Assembly (NCBI RefSeq): GCF_030812475.1
Contig: NZ_JAUSSR010000012.1
Coordinates: forward strand, 124,001 to 188,000
Length of the DNA: 64,000 nucleotides
Origin: Pseudomonas lini
Lineage (GTDB): Bacteria > Pseudomonadota > Gammaproteobacteria > Pseudomonadales > Pseudomonadaceae
Direction of reading: 5' to 3'
Made by a program: the position numbers and the translations under genes. Positions 26,420 to 34,350 of this stretch are shown here, in pieces; position 1 is the first letter of the stretch, and each line of letters starts with the position of its first letter. The notes under the pieces were generated by a model. It was not told where the DNA came from and did no database searches. It was given only the letters and a program-made list of their open reading frames with translations.

Positions 26420-27477
26420 GACCGTCCATGAAAGACTCCCAGCACCTGTCATCCCATGCATTGACCATCGTTTCCGGCGCGCAGATCGCCAACCTTCTGC
26501 CGTCATTGCGCAGGGATATCCTGCGTCTGGTTGAAGAGACCTACTTGCAGCACGATGCCGGCCTAACCAACAACCCCGACAGTTATTTCCTGCGATTCGA
26601 GGAGCGACAATCGGATCGAATCATTGCCTTGCCGGCTGCCATTGCAAACGATTCGCCCATTTCCGGCATCAAATGGATTGCTAGTTATCCGGGGAACATT
26701 GAGCGCAATCTGCAGCGCGCGTCGGCCGTCCTTTTGCTGAACGATTACGAAACGGGTTACCCGGTGGCATGCCTTGAAGCGTCACAAATCAGTGCGGCCA
26801 GAACCGCAGCTTCTGCGGTAGTCGCCGCAAGGGCTCTGGCGGCCGACCCGAAGAAAGTGGTGAAGATCACGTTCGTGGGGGCCGGGGTGATCTCACGCGC
26901 GATCTTTGATTTCTTCCTGGCCGACGACTGGATACTGGACCAGGTAACCGTCTGTGATCTGGACGCAGGTTCGGCCACTGAGCTTCGGCACCATGTAAAG
27001 GCCGGGACGGGCAAGCAAGCGCGTTTCGTCGAGGACTGGAAGTCTGCAATCAGCGCGGCCGACATCGTTGTTTTCGCCACCAACGCAGGCACGCCTTATG
27101 TGTCGGGAGACGATGTATTTGCTCCCGGACAGATCATTCTGAATGTCTCGCTGCGCGATATCAGCCCAGACATCATTTGGAACGCGTTCAACATGTTCGA
27201 TGATGTGGAACATTGCATGAAGGCCAATACCTCACCCCATCTGGCGGAACAGAAATACGGTGACCGATCATTTGTGCATGGAACGCTCGCCCACATCCAG
27301 AACAATCCAGCCTTGATTGACCGATCGCGTCCGCTAATTTTTTCGCCATTCGGGCTGGGCGTTCTGGATCTCGTGGTTGGCAAACTGTTTGTCGACAAGT
27401 GTCTGGAGGCCGGATCCTGTACCAGCATTGAGGACTTCATTCCCGATACGCGACGTTGGGCTACGTTCAATGGCTGA
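26416..27477 (+). CDS. SbnB-like dehydrogenase (ornithine cyclodeaminase family)
   Basis: 353 residues. NAD-binding Rossmann motif VGAGVISRAIFDF, substrate-side ISGIKWIASYPGNIERNLQRAS and NDYETGYPVACLEASQISAARTAAS as in SbnB. In staphyloferrin B biosynthesis SbnB oxidises the SbnA product and releases L-2,3-diaminopropionate and 2-oxoglutarate. Finding both enzymes in one operon with an NRPS strongly suggests a diaminopropionate building block. The start may be ATG 26416 (overlapping the C-domain gene) or 26428. Confidence 0.87.
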   Translation: MRPSMKDSQHLSSHALTIVSGAQIANLLPSLRRDILRLVEETYLQHDAGLTNNPDSYFLRFEERQSDRIIALPAAIANDSPISGIKWIASYPGNIERNLQRASAVLLLNDYETGYPVACLEASQISAARTAASAVVAARALAADPKKVVKITFVGAGVISRAIFDFFLADDWILDQVTVCDLDAGSATELRHHVKAGTGKQARFVEDWKSAISAADIVVFATNAGTPYVSGDDVFAPGQIILNVSLRDISPDIIWNAFNMFDDVEHCMKANTSPHLAEQKYGDRSFVHGTLAHIQNNPALIDRSRPLIFSPFGLGVLDLVVGKLFVDKCLEAGSCTSIEDFIPDTRRWATFNG

Positions 27478-27537
27478 ACCATTCAAACAGCAGAAACGCG
27501 AGCCTTCGCACGTTCCATTTCAGGGAGAAATGACCTG

Positions 27538-29790
27538 ATGCAAAACAAAAAATGCATGATCATCGGCTTCAATGATTTTTCGTTTGACGACTATTGTCAG
27601 ATGCTCGATCAGCTTGCACCCGAAGCGGCAGCAAAACGTGATTTGCGGTTGGCGTTTGTCAATTATGAAGGTTCGCGGTTTCATGCTTTGGGCGTGCTCA
27701 ACAAGACACGTGAGATGCAGGGGCTACCGGACTTGAACCTGAACAATTCCGATTTTCTATGGCCAGTTGTGATGGTGTTGGGCACCTATCTCGAAAAGCA
27801 CGGCATTGCCTTTGACTACGTCAATCTTTTTCAGAGGGAAAAGGAGGTTCTGGCGCAAAAACTGGCGTCCGGCACAATCAACACCGTGGTCATCACCACG
27901 ACCCTCTATGTAATGCCCCATCCCGTGCAGGAAATCGTGGACTTTGTGCGTTCCTGTGCGCCCGAGGTGCAAATCATCATCGGCGGGCCTTATATCAGTG
28001 GCCTGTTCAAGGCCCACGACCGCGAAATGCTTGGTGATTATCTGAGTGTTCTTGGGGGCGATATTTATATCAACAGCAATGAAGGCGAGGACACGCTTCG
28101 CCAAGTGCTGGAGGCGATCAACCAGAATTGTTCGATCACCGGGTTAAGCCGCACGGCGGTGCTGGACAATGATGCGTGGGTGTTTGGTGCGGATGAGCCG
28201 GAATACAACGAGCTGAAGGAAAACTTCGTAAACTACAGGTTGTTTGAGCCGCGCGGCATCGGACGTTTTCTGTCCACACGTACAGCCAAATCCTGCCCGT
28301 ATTCCTGCGCATTCTGCGGATTTCCCCAGAGAGCCGGTAAATACCGTTACTTGTCTACCAGCGATGTAGAACGCGAACTGGACGCGGTCAAGGCGATCGG
28401 CACCGTGGATACGCTGACGTTCCTGGATGATACATTCAATGTGCCCAAGCAGCGGTTTCGGGAAATCATGCAGATGATGATCGACAACCGCTACAATTTT
28501 AAATGGAACTCCTTCTACCGCTCTGATCAGGGCGATCCGGAAACCATCGAGCTGATGGCCCGTGCAGGGTGCGAAGGCGTTTTTCTGGGCATCGAGTCTG
28601 CCTCCGACAAGATGCTCGCGCTGATGCGCAAGACATCCCGTCGAAAAAACTATGAACAGGCCATCAACGCATTCCGGTCGGTGGGCATAGCGACTCACGC
28701 CTCTTTCATCATTGGCTTTCCAGGGGAAACCATCGACACGGTACAAGAGAGCCTGGACTTCATCGAAACCTTTCGGCCTGACACCTTCCGTGCCCAGGTT
28801 TGGTACTGTGACCCGCTGACTCCTATCTGGAATGACAGGGAAAAATACGGGATCACCGGGTCGGGCTTCGACTGGTCGCACGACACCATGGACAGTGAAC
28901 TGGCCGCATCGATCACTGAGCGGTTCTTTCTCACGGCTCAGCACTCCACCTGGTTGCCGCAATTCGGCTTTGAACAGTGGAGTCTGTTTTACTTGCGTCG
29001 ACTGGGAATGGGGCAGGTCAATATCCTGGGGTATTTGGATGGCTTCAATGCGGGAGTAAAGCATCAACTGTTCCATGGCGATGAAGCTGCGTTGCCCGGC
29101 TCGATAACAGACCGCTTCAAGTTCAGTGCAACCCTGCCTGCGCAGGATCCTGTGGCGCCGCAGCCCAGGCTATCGATGGAGTTGGCGGTGGACTTCAAGG
29201 CGGCCGAAGCACGCTTGCAAGCCGCCGCCGCGTGGCTGGATCCGCAGAGTATCGGACCAATGCCGGTGCACACGGGTGAGCAGACGCAAACAGCGCTGAG
29301 CCGGCCCGAGGGCATGGTCAGTGGCAGCGACCAGGAAATCGCCTGGATCGTGCCGTTTGTGAAATACGCTTCCAGAGTTCTGCAGGGCGATCGATTTCTT
29401 TTGCAATACGTCGTCGAACAAGGCCCCAGGCTAATTGCGGTCGATGAAGTCCTCCGTTGCAGCGACGATGTTCTGTACGATCGCATCGCAACATCACTTG
29501 CCCAGGCGCCATTGCTCGACAGCCACGACAACTATCTGGTGTCGCGTAATTCGCGGCTGAGTGCTTGCGGCATCGTTTTGCGTCAGCCGATTCTTCGAGT
29601 GTTCGCCAGTGATGTCGCCGCCCCTTCGCCTGACTGCGGACTTTACATGCACCTGGTGCTGGCGAGTACCGGGCAGGGGCGCACGAGCGCCAAGATGCTG
29701 AGCAATTTTGTCCGATGGGCCCCCGAGCTTCACGCAGAGAATGCACAACGTGCGCTTGCCGAACAGGCCGTGTTCGTCAGAATGCAATAG
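27538..29790 (+). CDS. B12-binding radical SAM protein, PhpK-like, with C-terminal extension
   Basis: 750 residues. Residues about 1-190 look like a cobalamin-binding domain (VVITTTLYVMPHPVQEIVDF, IIIGGPYISG). The radical SAM core follows, with the cluster motif CPYSCAFC (C253, C257, C260), LTFLDDTFN and GVFLGIESASDK. This is class B methylase architecture, close in style to the P-methyltransferase PhpK. About 200 further residues at the C-terminus match nothing I recognise. It probably methylates an unreactive carbon of an amino acid or of the peptide; no phosphonate genes are present. AGGGAG precedes the ATG. Last gene of the operon. Confidence 0.85.
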   Translation: MQNKKCMIIGFNDFSFDDYCQMLDQLAPEAAAKRDLRLAFVNYEGSRFHALGVLNKTREMQGLPDLNLNNSDFLWPVVMVLGTYLEKHGIAFDYVNLFQREKEVLAQKLASGTINTVVITTTLYVMPHPVQEIVDFVRSCAPEVQIIIGGPYISGLFKAHDREMLGDYLSVLGGDIYINSNEGEDTLRQVLEAINQNCSITGLSRTAVLDNDAWVFGADEPEYNELKENFVNYRLFEPRGIGRFLSTRTAKSCPYSCAFCGFPQRAGKYRYLSTSDVERELDAVKAIGTVDTLTFLDDTFNVPKQRFREIMQMMIDNRYNFKWNSFYRSDQGDPETIELMARAGCEGVFLGIESASDKMLALMRKTSRRKNYEQAINAFRSVGIATHASFIIGFPGETIDTVQESLDFIETFRPDTFRAQVWYCDPLTPIWNDREKYGITGSGFDWSHDTMDSELAASITERFFLTAQHSTWLPQFGFEQWSLFYLRRLGMGQVNILGYLDGFNAGVKHQLFHGDEAALPGSITDRFKFSATLPAQDPVAPQPRLSMELAVDFKAAEARLQAAAAWLDPQSIGPMPVHTGEQTQTALSRPEGMVSGSDQEIAWIVPFVKYASRVLQGDRFLLQYVVEQGPRLIAVDEVLRCSDDVLYDRIATSLAQAPLLDSHDNYLVSRNSRLSACGIVLRQPILRVFASDVAAPSPDCGLYMHLVLASTGQGRTSAKMLSNFVRWAPELHAENAQRALAEQAVFVRMQ

Positions 29791-29797
29791 GAGGGGG

Positions 29798-29829
29798 CAG
29801 GGTGGAGAGCGCCAAGGGTTCCCACCCTG
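29798..29829. terminator. Possible terminator between convergent genes
   Basis: CAGGGTGG (29798-29805) and CCACCCTG (29822-29829) form a perfect 8-bp stem just after the radical SAM gene; there is no T run. Confidence 0.35.
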
Positions 29830-29852
29830 ATTCCTGCCGCACGCGCAACGGG

Positions 29853-30284
29853 TCAGCCTTGCAGCGCTGTTTTCTTTCGTTCTTCGCGGGCGCGGGCTGC
29901 CGTCAACAGCTGGTCAGCGATGCGAACTTCCAGACGGTCCTCAATAAGCTTGATGAACAACGGATGGCCTGCGATGGCAGCGTCAAGTTGATAACCGCGT
30001 CCGTCAGATTCCCGCATCCAGTAGTGGCCATCGATCAGCGTGCGCCGCAGCTCCACCACATCGCTTCGCAGCATGGGGGCGTACTGTGTCTTCCATTGAT
30101 CCAGCAGCGCGGTAGTTTCACCTTCGCTGTAGCGTTCACCGGATTTCAACGCGGTGCTGATGTACAAGAGCATGACAGCCAGCTCCTGACGGTTCAGTCG
30201 GCCCAGGGTCAAACCGTTTTTGTTGCTCAGGCGCGTCAGTGTCTCGACGAACTGATCAAAGTCCGTTGGAAGTTCCTTGTCCAA
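29853..30284 (-). CDS. Hypothetical protein, DUF2087-like
   Basis: 143 residues from TTG 30284, chosen because TAGGAG lies seven bases upstream; the frame runs open into dppF but is not coding there. The block VELRRTLIDGHYWMRESDGRGYQ resembles the DUF2087 core (a small winged-helix-like fold with L--ELVD-G-L-R--DG--Y). The N-terminal half is helical and carries a charged tail (AARAREERKKTALQG). It lies between the cluster and the intact dppF, opposite in direction to the cluster, so it may belong to the incoming dpp locus rather than to the biosynthetic operon. Confidence 0.7.
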   Translation of the reverse strand: MDKELPTDFDQFVETLTRLSNKNGLTLGRLNRQELAVMLLYISTALKSGERYSEGETTALLDQWKTQYAPMLRSDVVELRRTLIDGHYWMRESDGRGYQLDAAIAGHPLFIKLIEDRLEVRIADQLLTAARAREERKKTALQG

Positions 30285-30332
30285 TATCTTGCTCCTAGGG
30301 TCTGAAAGGTCCACGCAGATTATCGGGGGGAG

Positions 30333-30355
30333 CGAGCAGGCTCGCTCCCACATTT
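30333..30355. repeat. Single REP unit
   Basis: GGAGCGAGCAGGCTCGCTCC is a self-complementary REP core between the DUF2087-like gene and dppF, with no partner nearby. Confidence 0.65.
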
Positions 30356-30369
30356 GCTTCAAACCACCT

Positions 30370-31350
30370 TTACGCCGCGCCGTCGAGGAACTGCTCGGCG
30401 TAGTGGCACGCCACCTGCCGGCTGTCGAGCAGGCGCAGGGCCGGCTCTTCAGTGCTGCAGCGCTCGGTCGCGTACGGGCAGCGCTTATGGAAAGCACAGC
30501 CTGACGGTGGGTTCAACGGGTTGGGCAATTCGCCGACGATCTTGATTTTCGGCTTGTCCGGATCCGGGTGAATGGTCGGGGTCGCCGACAACAACGCCTG
30601 GGTGTAGGGGTGCAGAGGACGGGTGTAGATATCTTCCTTGGGACCCATTTCCACCGGACGGCCGAGGTACATCACCATCACGTGATCGGCGACGTGACGC
30701 ACCACCGCCAGGTTGTGGGAGATGAACACGTAGGCGGTGTTGAACTCTTGCTGCAGATCCATGAACAGGTTCAGCACCTGGGCCTGGATCGACACGTCCA
30801 GCGCGGAAGTCGGTTCGTCCGCCACCAGCACTTTCGGTTGCAGCATCATTGCCCGGGCCAAAGCGATCCGCTGGCGCTGGCCGCCGGAGAACATGTGCGG
30901 ATAACGCTGGTAGTGCTCGGGACGCAAGCCGACCTGCTTCATCATCGCCTGGACTTTTTCACGGCGCTCAACCGCTGAAAGATTGGTATTGATCAGCAGC
31001 GGCTCGGCCAGCTGATCACCGACTTTCTGCCGTGGGTTCAAAGACGCGTACGGGCTCTGGAACACCATCTGCACGTCTTTGCGCAATTGCTTGCGCTGGG
31101 CCTTGTCGGCGCCGGCGACTTCCTGCCCGGCGATTTTCAAGGAGCCGGAGGACGGCTCCTCGATCAGGGTCAGGGCACGGGCCAGGGTGGATTTGCCGCA
31201 ACCCGACTCGCCTACAACCGCGAGGGTCTTGCCGGCTTCCAGTTCGAACGACACACCGTTCAGGGCGCGCACGGTGGCGTGGCCCTTGAACAGGCCGCGG
31301 GACACTTCGTAGTGACGGGTCAGGTTGCGGGCGGTAAGTACGACGGCCAT
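30370..31350 (-). CDS. dppF: Dipeptide ABC importer, ATP-binding subunit DppF
   Basis: 326 residues. Walker A GESGCGKST, signature FSGGQRQR, Walker B VLVADEP, and the oligopeptide-transporter C-terminal cysteine motif HKRCPYATERCS...ACHYAE, which binds an iron-sulphur cluster in relatives. Energises dipeptide uptake together with DppD. Its start shares one base with the dppD stop. Its last 200 bp are duplicated at 13060-13259, so this is the complete copy at the right end of the island. Confidence 0.95.
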   Translation of the reverse strand: MAVVLTARNLTRHYEVSRGLFKGHATVRALNGVSFELEAGKTLAVVGESGCGKSTLARALTLIEEPSSGSLKIAGQEVAGADKAQRKQLRKDVQMVFQSPYASLNPRQKVGDQLAEPLLINTNLSAVERREKVQAMMKQVGLRPEHYQRYPHMFSGGQRQRIALARAMMLQPKVLVADEPTSALDVSIQAQVLNLFMDLQQEFNTAYVFISHNLAVVRHVADHVMVMYLGRPVEMGPKEDIYTRPLHPYTQALLSATPTIHPDPDKPKIKIVGELPNPLNPPSGCAFHKRCPYATERCSTEEPALRLLDSRQVACHYAEQFLDGAA

Positions 31351-32318
31351 TACGCCACCTCCTGATTCAGCGGGTAGAAGCAGCGGGCGAGGCTGTGGCT
31401 TTTCGGGTCAAGGGCCGGACGTTGCGTGCGGCAGTTTTCCTGCACATAGGGGCAACGCGGCGATAGCAGGCAGCCTTGGGGACGGTCGTAACGACCGGGG
31501 ACGATGCCCGGCAGCGTCGACAGGCGCGCGGCCCCGAGGCTGTGTTCCGGAATCGCCTTGAGCAGCGCTTCGCTGTAGGGGTGGGCCGGGATGTCAAACA
31601 GTTGTGGTACCTGACCGACTTCCACCGCTTGTCCTGCGTACATCACGCACACGCGCTGGGCGGTTTCGGCCACGACCGCGAGGTCGTGGGTGATCAGCAC
31701 CAGGCCCATGTTCTGTTCTTTCTGCAGGGCCAGCAGCAGGTCCATGATCTGCGCCTGAATGGTCACGTCCAGCGCCGTGGTCGGTTCGTCGGCGATCAGC
31801 AGTTTCGGTTCGCCGGCAATCGCCATGGCGATCGCAACGCGCTGGCTCATGCCGCCGGACAGTTGATGCGGGTAGGCGTTCATGCGGCTGGCGGCACCCG
31901 GGATTTCCACTTTTTCCAGGAGTTCGATGGCACGGGCGCGGGCTTGCTTGCCGGACATTTTCAAATGCAGGCGCAGCACTTCTTCGATCTGGAAACCGAC
32001 GGTGTAGCTCGGGTTCAGCGCGGTCATCGGGTCCTGGAACACCATGGCCAGGTCTTTGCCGACAATTTGCCGGCGCTGGCGGTTGCTGAGCTTGAGCATG
32101 TTTTTGCCGTCGAAATTCAGGGCGTCGGCGGTGACGATCCCTGGATGTTCGATCAGGCCCATCAGCGCCATCATGGTCACGGATTTACCTGAACCCGATT
32201 CGCCAACGATGGCCAGCACTTCGCCCTTGTCCACGGTGATATCGAGCCCGTCGACCACCGGAACGGCGTTCTTGTCGCCGAAGCGAACGTTGAGATTCTT
32301 GATTTCCAACAGTGACAT
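31350..32318 (-). CDS. dppD: Dipeptide ABC importer, ATP-binding subunit DppD
   Basis: 322 residues from ATG 32318 (MSLLEIKNLNVRF) behind GAGGAG. Walker A GESGSGKSV, signature LSGGMSQR, Walker B LLIADEP, and the C-terminal CPYVQENC cysteine block of the OppD/DppD family. It forms the ATPase pair with DppF under the DppBC channel. Confidence 0.95.
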   Translation of the reverse strand: MSLLEIKNLNVRFGDKNAVPVVDGLDITVDKGEVLAIVGESGSGKSVTMMALMGLIEHPGIVTADALNFDGKNMLKLSNRQRRQIVGKDLAMVFQDPMTALNPSYTVGFQIEEVLRLHLKMSGKQARARAIELLEKVEIPGAASRMNAYPHQLSGGMSQRVAIAMAIAGEPKLLIADEPTTALDVTIQAQIMDLLLALQKEQNMGLVLITHDLAVVAETAQRVCVMYAGQAVEVGQVPQLFDIPAHPYSEALLKAIPEHSLGAARLSTLPGIVPGRYDRPQGCLLSPRCPYVQENCRTQRPALDPKSHSLARCFYPLNQEVA

Positions 32319-32328
32319 GTGAATCTCC

Positions 32329-33258
32329 TCAGGCGGCGTTCTTGAGTTTCGGGTCCAGCGCATCGCGCAGGCCGTCGCCCATCAAGTTGATTGCCAGCAC
32401 GCTGAGCAAAATGGTCAAACCAGGCAGACTTACCACCCACCAGGCGCGTTCGATGTAGTCGCGAGCCGAAGCCAGCATGGTGCCCCACTCAGGGGTTGGC
32501 GGTTGTACGCCTAGGCCGAGGAAGCCCAGTGCCGCGGCATCGAGAATCGCCGAGGAGAAGCTCAAGGTCGCCTGGACGATCAGTGGCGCCATGCAGTTGG
32601 GCAGTACGGTGACGAACATCAGGCGTGGCAGACCGGCACCGGCCAGGCGCGCGGCAGTCACGTAGTCGCGGTTCAGTTCGCCCATCACCGCGGCGCGGGT
32701 CAGACGAACATAGGACGGCAACGAAACCACGGCGATGGCGATAATGGTGTTGATCAGGCCAGGGCCGAGGATGGCGACAATCGCCACGGCCAGCAGCAGG
32801 GACGGCAGGGCCAGCATGATGTCCATCAGACGCATGATGGTCGGGCCTAAAATACGCGGGAAGAACCCGGCGAACAGCCCCATCAGGATCCCGGGGATCA
32901 GCGACATCACCACCGACGACAAGCCGATCAGCAGGGACAGGCGCGAACCGTTGATCAGCCGCGACAGCAGGTCGCGACCCAGTTCATCGGTGCCAAGCAG
33001 AAACTGGATCTGCCCACCTTCCAGCCAGGCCGGCGGGGTCAGCAGGAAGTCGCGGTATTGCTCGCTGGGGTTATGCGGGGCCACCCACGGCGCGAAGATC
33101 GCGCAAAAGATCACCAGCAACATGAACATCAGGCCGGCTACGGCGCCTTTGTTGCGGGAGAAGGCGTGCCAGAATTCTTTGTACGGCGACGGGTACAGCA
33201 GGCTTTGATCGACTGTTACCGCTTGATTTGAAGTTGAAGCTGGAGTGGTCATGGTCAT
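32329..33258 (-). CDS. dppC: Dipeptide ABC importer, permease DppC
   Basis: 309 residues taking ATG 33258 (MTMTTPAS); ATG 33252 is also possible. About six membrane segments, an N-terminal OppC-type domain (YKEFWHAFSRNKGAVAGL) and the coupling loop TAARLAGAGLPRLMFVTVLP. It partners DppB and ends 11 bases before the dppD start. Confidence 0.93.
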   Translation of the reverse strand: MTMTTPASTSNQAVTVDQSLLYPSPYKEFWHAFSRNKGAVAGLMFMLLVIFCAIFAPWVAPHNPSEQYRDFLLTPPAWLEGGQIQFLLGTDELGRDLLSRLINGSRLSLLIGLSSVVMSLIPGILMGLFAGFFPRILGPTIMRLMDIMLALPSLLLAVAIVAILGPGLINTIIAIAVVSLPSYVRLTRAAVMGELNRDYVTAARLAGAGLPRLMFVTVLPNCMAPLIVQATLSFSSAILDAAALGFLGLGVQPPTPEWGTMLASARDYIERAWWVVSLPGLTILLSVLAINLMGDGLRDALDPKLKNAA

Positions 33259-33265
33259 GATGATC

Positions 33266-34276
33266 TCAGCGCTGATGACGGATGCGTGGGTTGGCAAAGC
33301 CGTAGAGGATGTCCACCACGAAGTTGACCAGAATCACCAGGCAGGCGATTAACAGGATGCCGTTCTGCACCACGGGATAATCCCGTGCGCCAATGGCTTC
33401 GATCAGCCATTTGCCGATGCCGGGCCAGGAGAAGATGGTTTCGGTCAGGACCGCACCCGCCAGCAACGTGCCGACTTGCAGGCCGACCACGGTCAGCACC
33501 GGAATCAGCGCGTTACGCAGGCCGTGGACGAACACCACGCGCGACGGCGACAGGCCTTTGGCGCGGGCGGTACGGATGTAGTCCTCGCGCAGCACTTCGA
33601 GCATCGAAGAACGGGTCATCCGCGCGATCACCGCCAGCGGAATGGTACCGAGCACGATGGCCGGCAGGATCAGGTGATGCAGGGCATCGAAGAACGCCCC
33701 GACGTCATCGGCCAGCAGCGTATCGATCAGCATGAAGCCGGTTCGCGGCTCGATGTCGTAGAGCAGGTCGATCCGCCCGGACACCGGGGTCCAGCCCAGG
33801 GACACCGAGAAGAACATGATCAGGATCAGGCCCCACCAGAAGATCGGCATCGAATACCCCGCCAGGGAGATGCCCATCACCCCGTGGTCGAACAGGGATC
33901 CTCGCTTGAGTGCCGCGATCACCCCGGCCAGCAGGCCCAGGATGCCGGCGAACAGCAGGGCGGCCATGGACAGTTCCAGGGTCGCGGGGAACAGCGAACT
34001 GAACTCGGTCCAGACGCTTTCCCGGGTGCGCAGGGATTCGCCAAGATCGCCCTGGGCCAGTTTGCCGATGTAATCCAGGTATTGGGCATACAGGGGTTTG
34101 TTCAGACCAAGGCGTTCCATTGCCTGAGCATGCATTTCGGGGTCGACCCGACGTTCACCCATCATCACTTCCACGGGGTCGCCCGGAATCATGCGAATCA
34201 ACGCGAAAGTCAGCAAGGTGATGCCGAAGAACGTAGGGATCAACAACCCCAGTCGGCGGGCAATAAAACTAAACAT
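33266..34276 (-). CDS. dppB: Dipeptide ABC importer, permease DppB
   Basis: 336 residues, starting MFSFIARRLGLLIPTFFGIT, the standard DppB/OppB opening, with six membrane segments and the loop RTARAKGLSPSRVVFVHGLR. It forms the inner-membrane channel with DppC; the two genes are separated by only a few bases. Confidence 0.95.
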   Translation of the reverse strand: MFSFIARRLGLLIPTFFGITLLTFALIRMIPGDPVEVMMGERRVDPEMHAQAMERLGLNKPLYAQYLDYIGKLAQGDLGESLRTRESVWTEFSSLFPATLELSMAALLFAGILGLLAGVIAALKRGSLFDHGVMGISLAGYSMPIFWWGLILIMFFSVSLGWTPVSGRIDLLYDIEPRTGFMLIDTLLADDVGAFFDALHHLILPAIVLGTIPLAVIARMTRSSMLEVLREDYIRTARAKGLSPSRVVFVHGLRNALIPVLTVVGLQVGTLLAGAVLTETIFSWPGIGKWLIEAIGARDYPVVQNGILLIACLVILVNFVVDILYGFANPRIRHQR

Positions 34277-34350
34277 CGTGTGGTGTACCTCATCAGCCGG
34301 TTAGGCGTGCCCGGCGTCCCTGGGGTCAGGGACACCGGGAGTTTTCTTAT

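Noticed and set aside
16288..29790. Sulfazecin/monobactam-type or phosphinothricin-type pathway
   Set aside because: Dap-forming enzymes with an NRPS recall sulfazecin, but there is no sulfotransferase or beta-lactam-forming TE. PhpK-like similarity recalls phosphinothricin, but no PEP mutase or phosphonate genes are present.
30370..30569. tRNA-gene-type attachment site at the island border
   Set aside because: The repeated border sequence is the dppF 3' end. No tRNA gene was found at either border.
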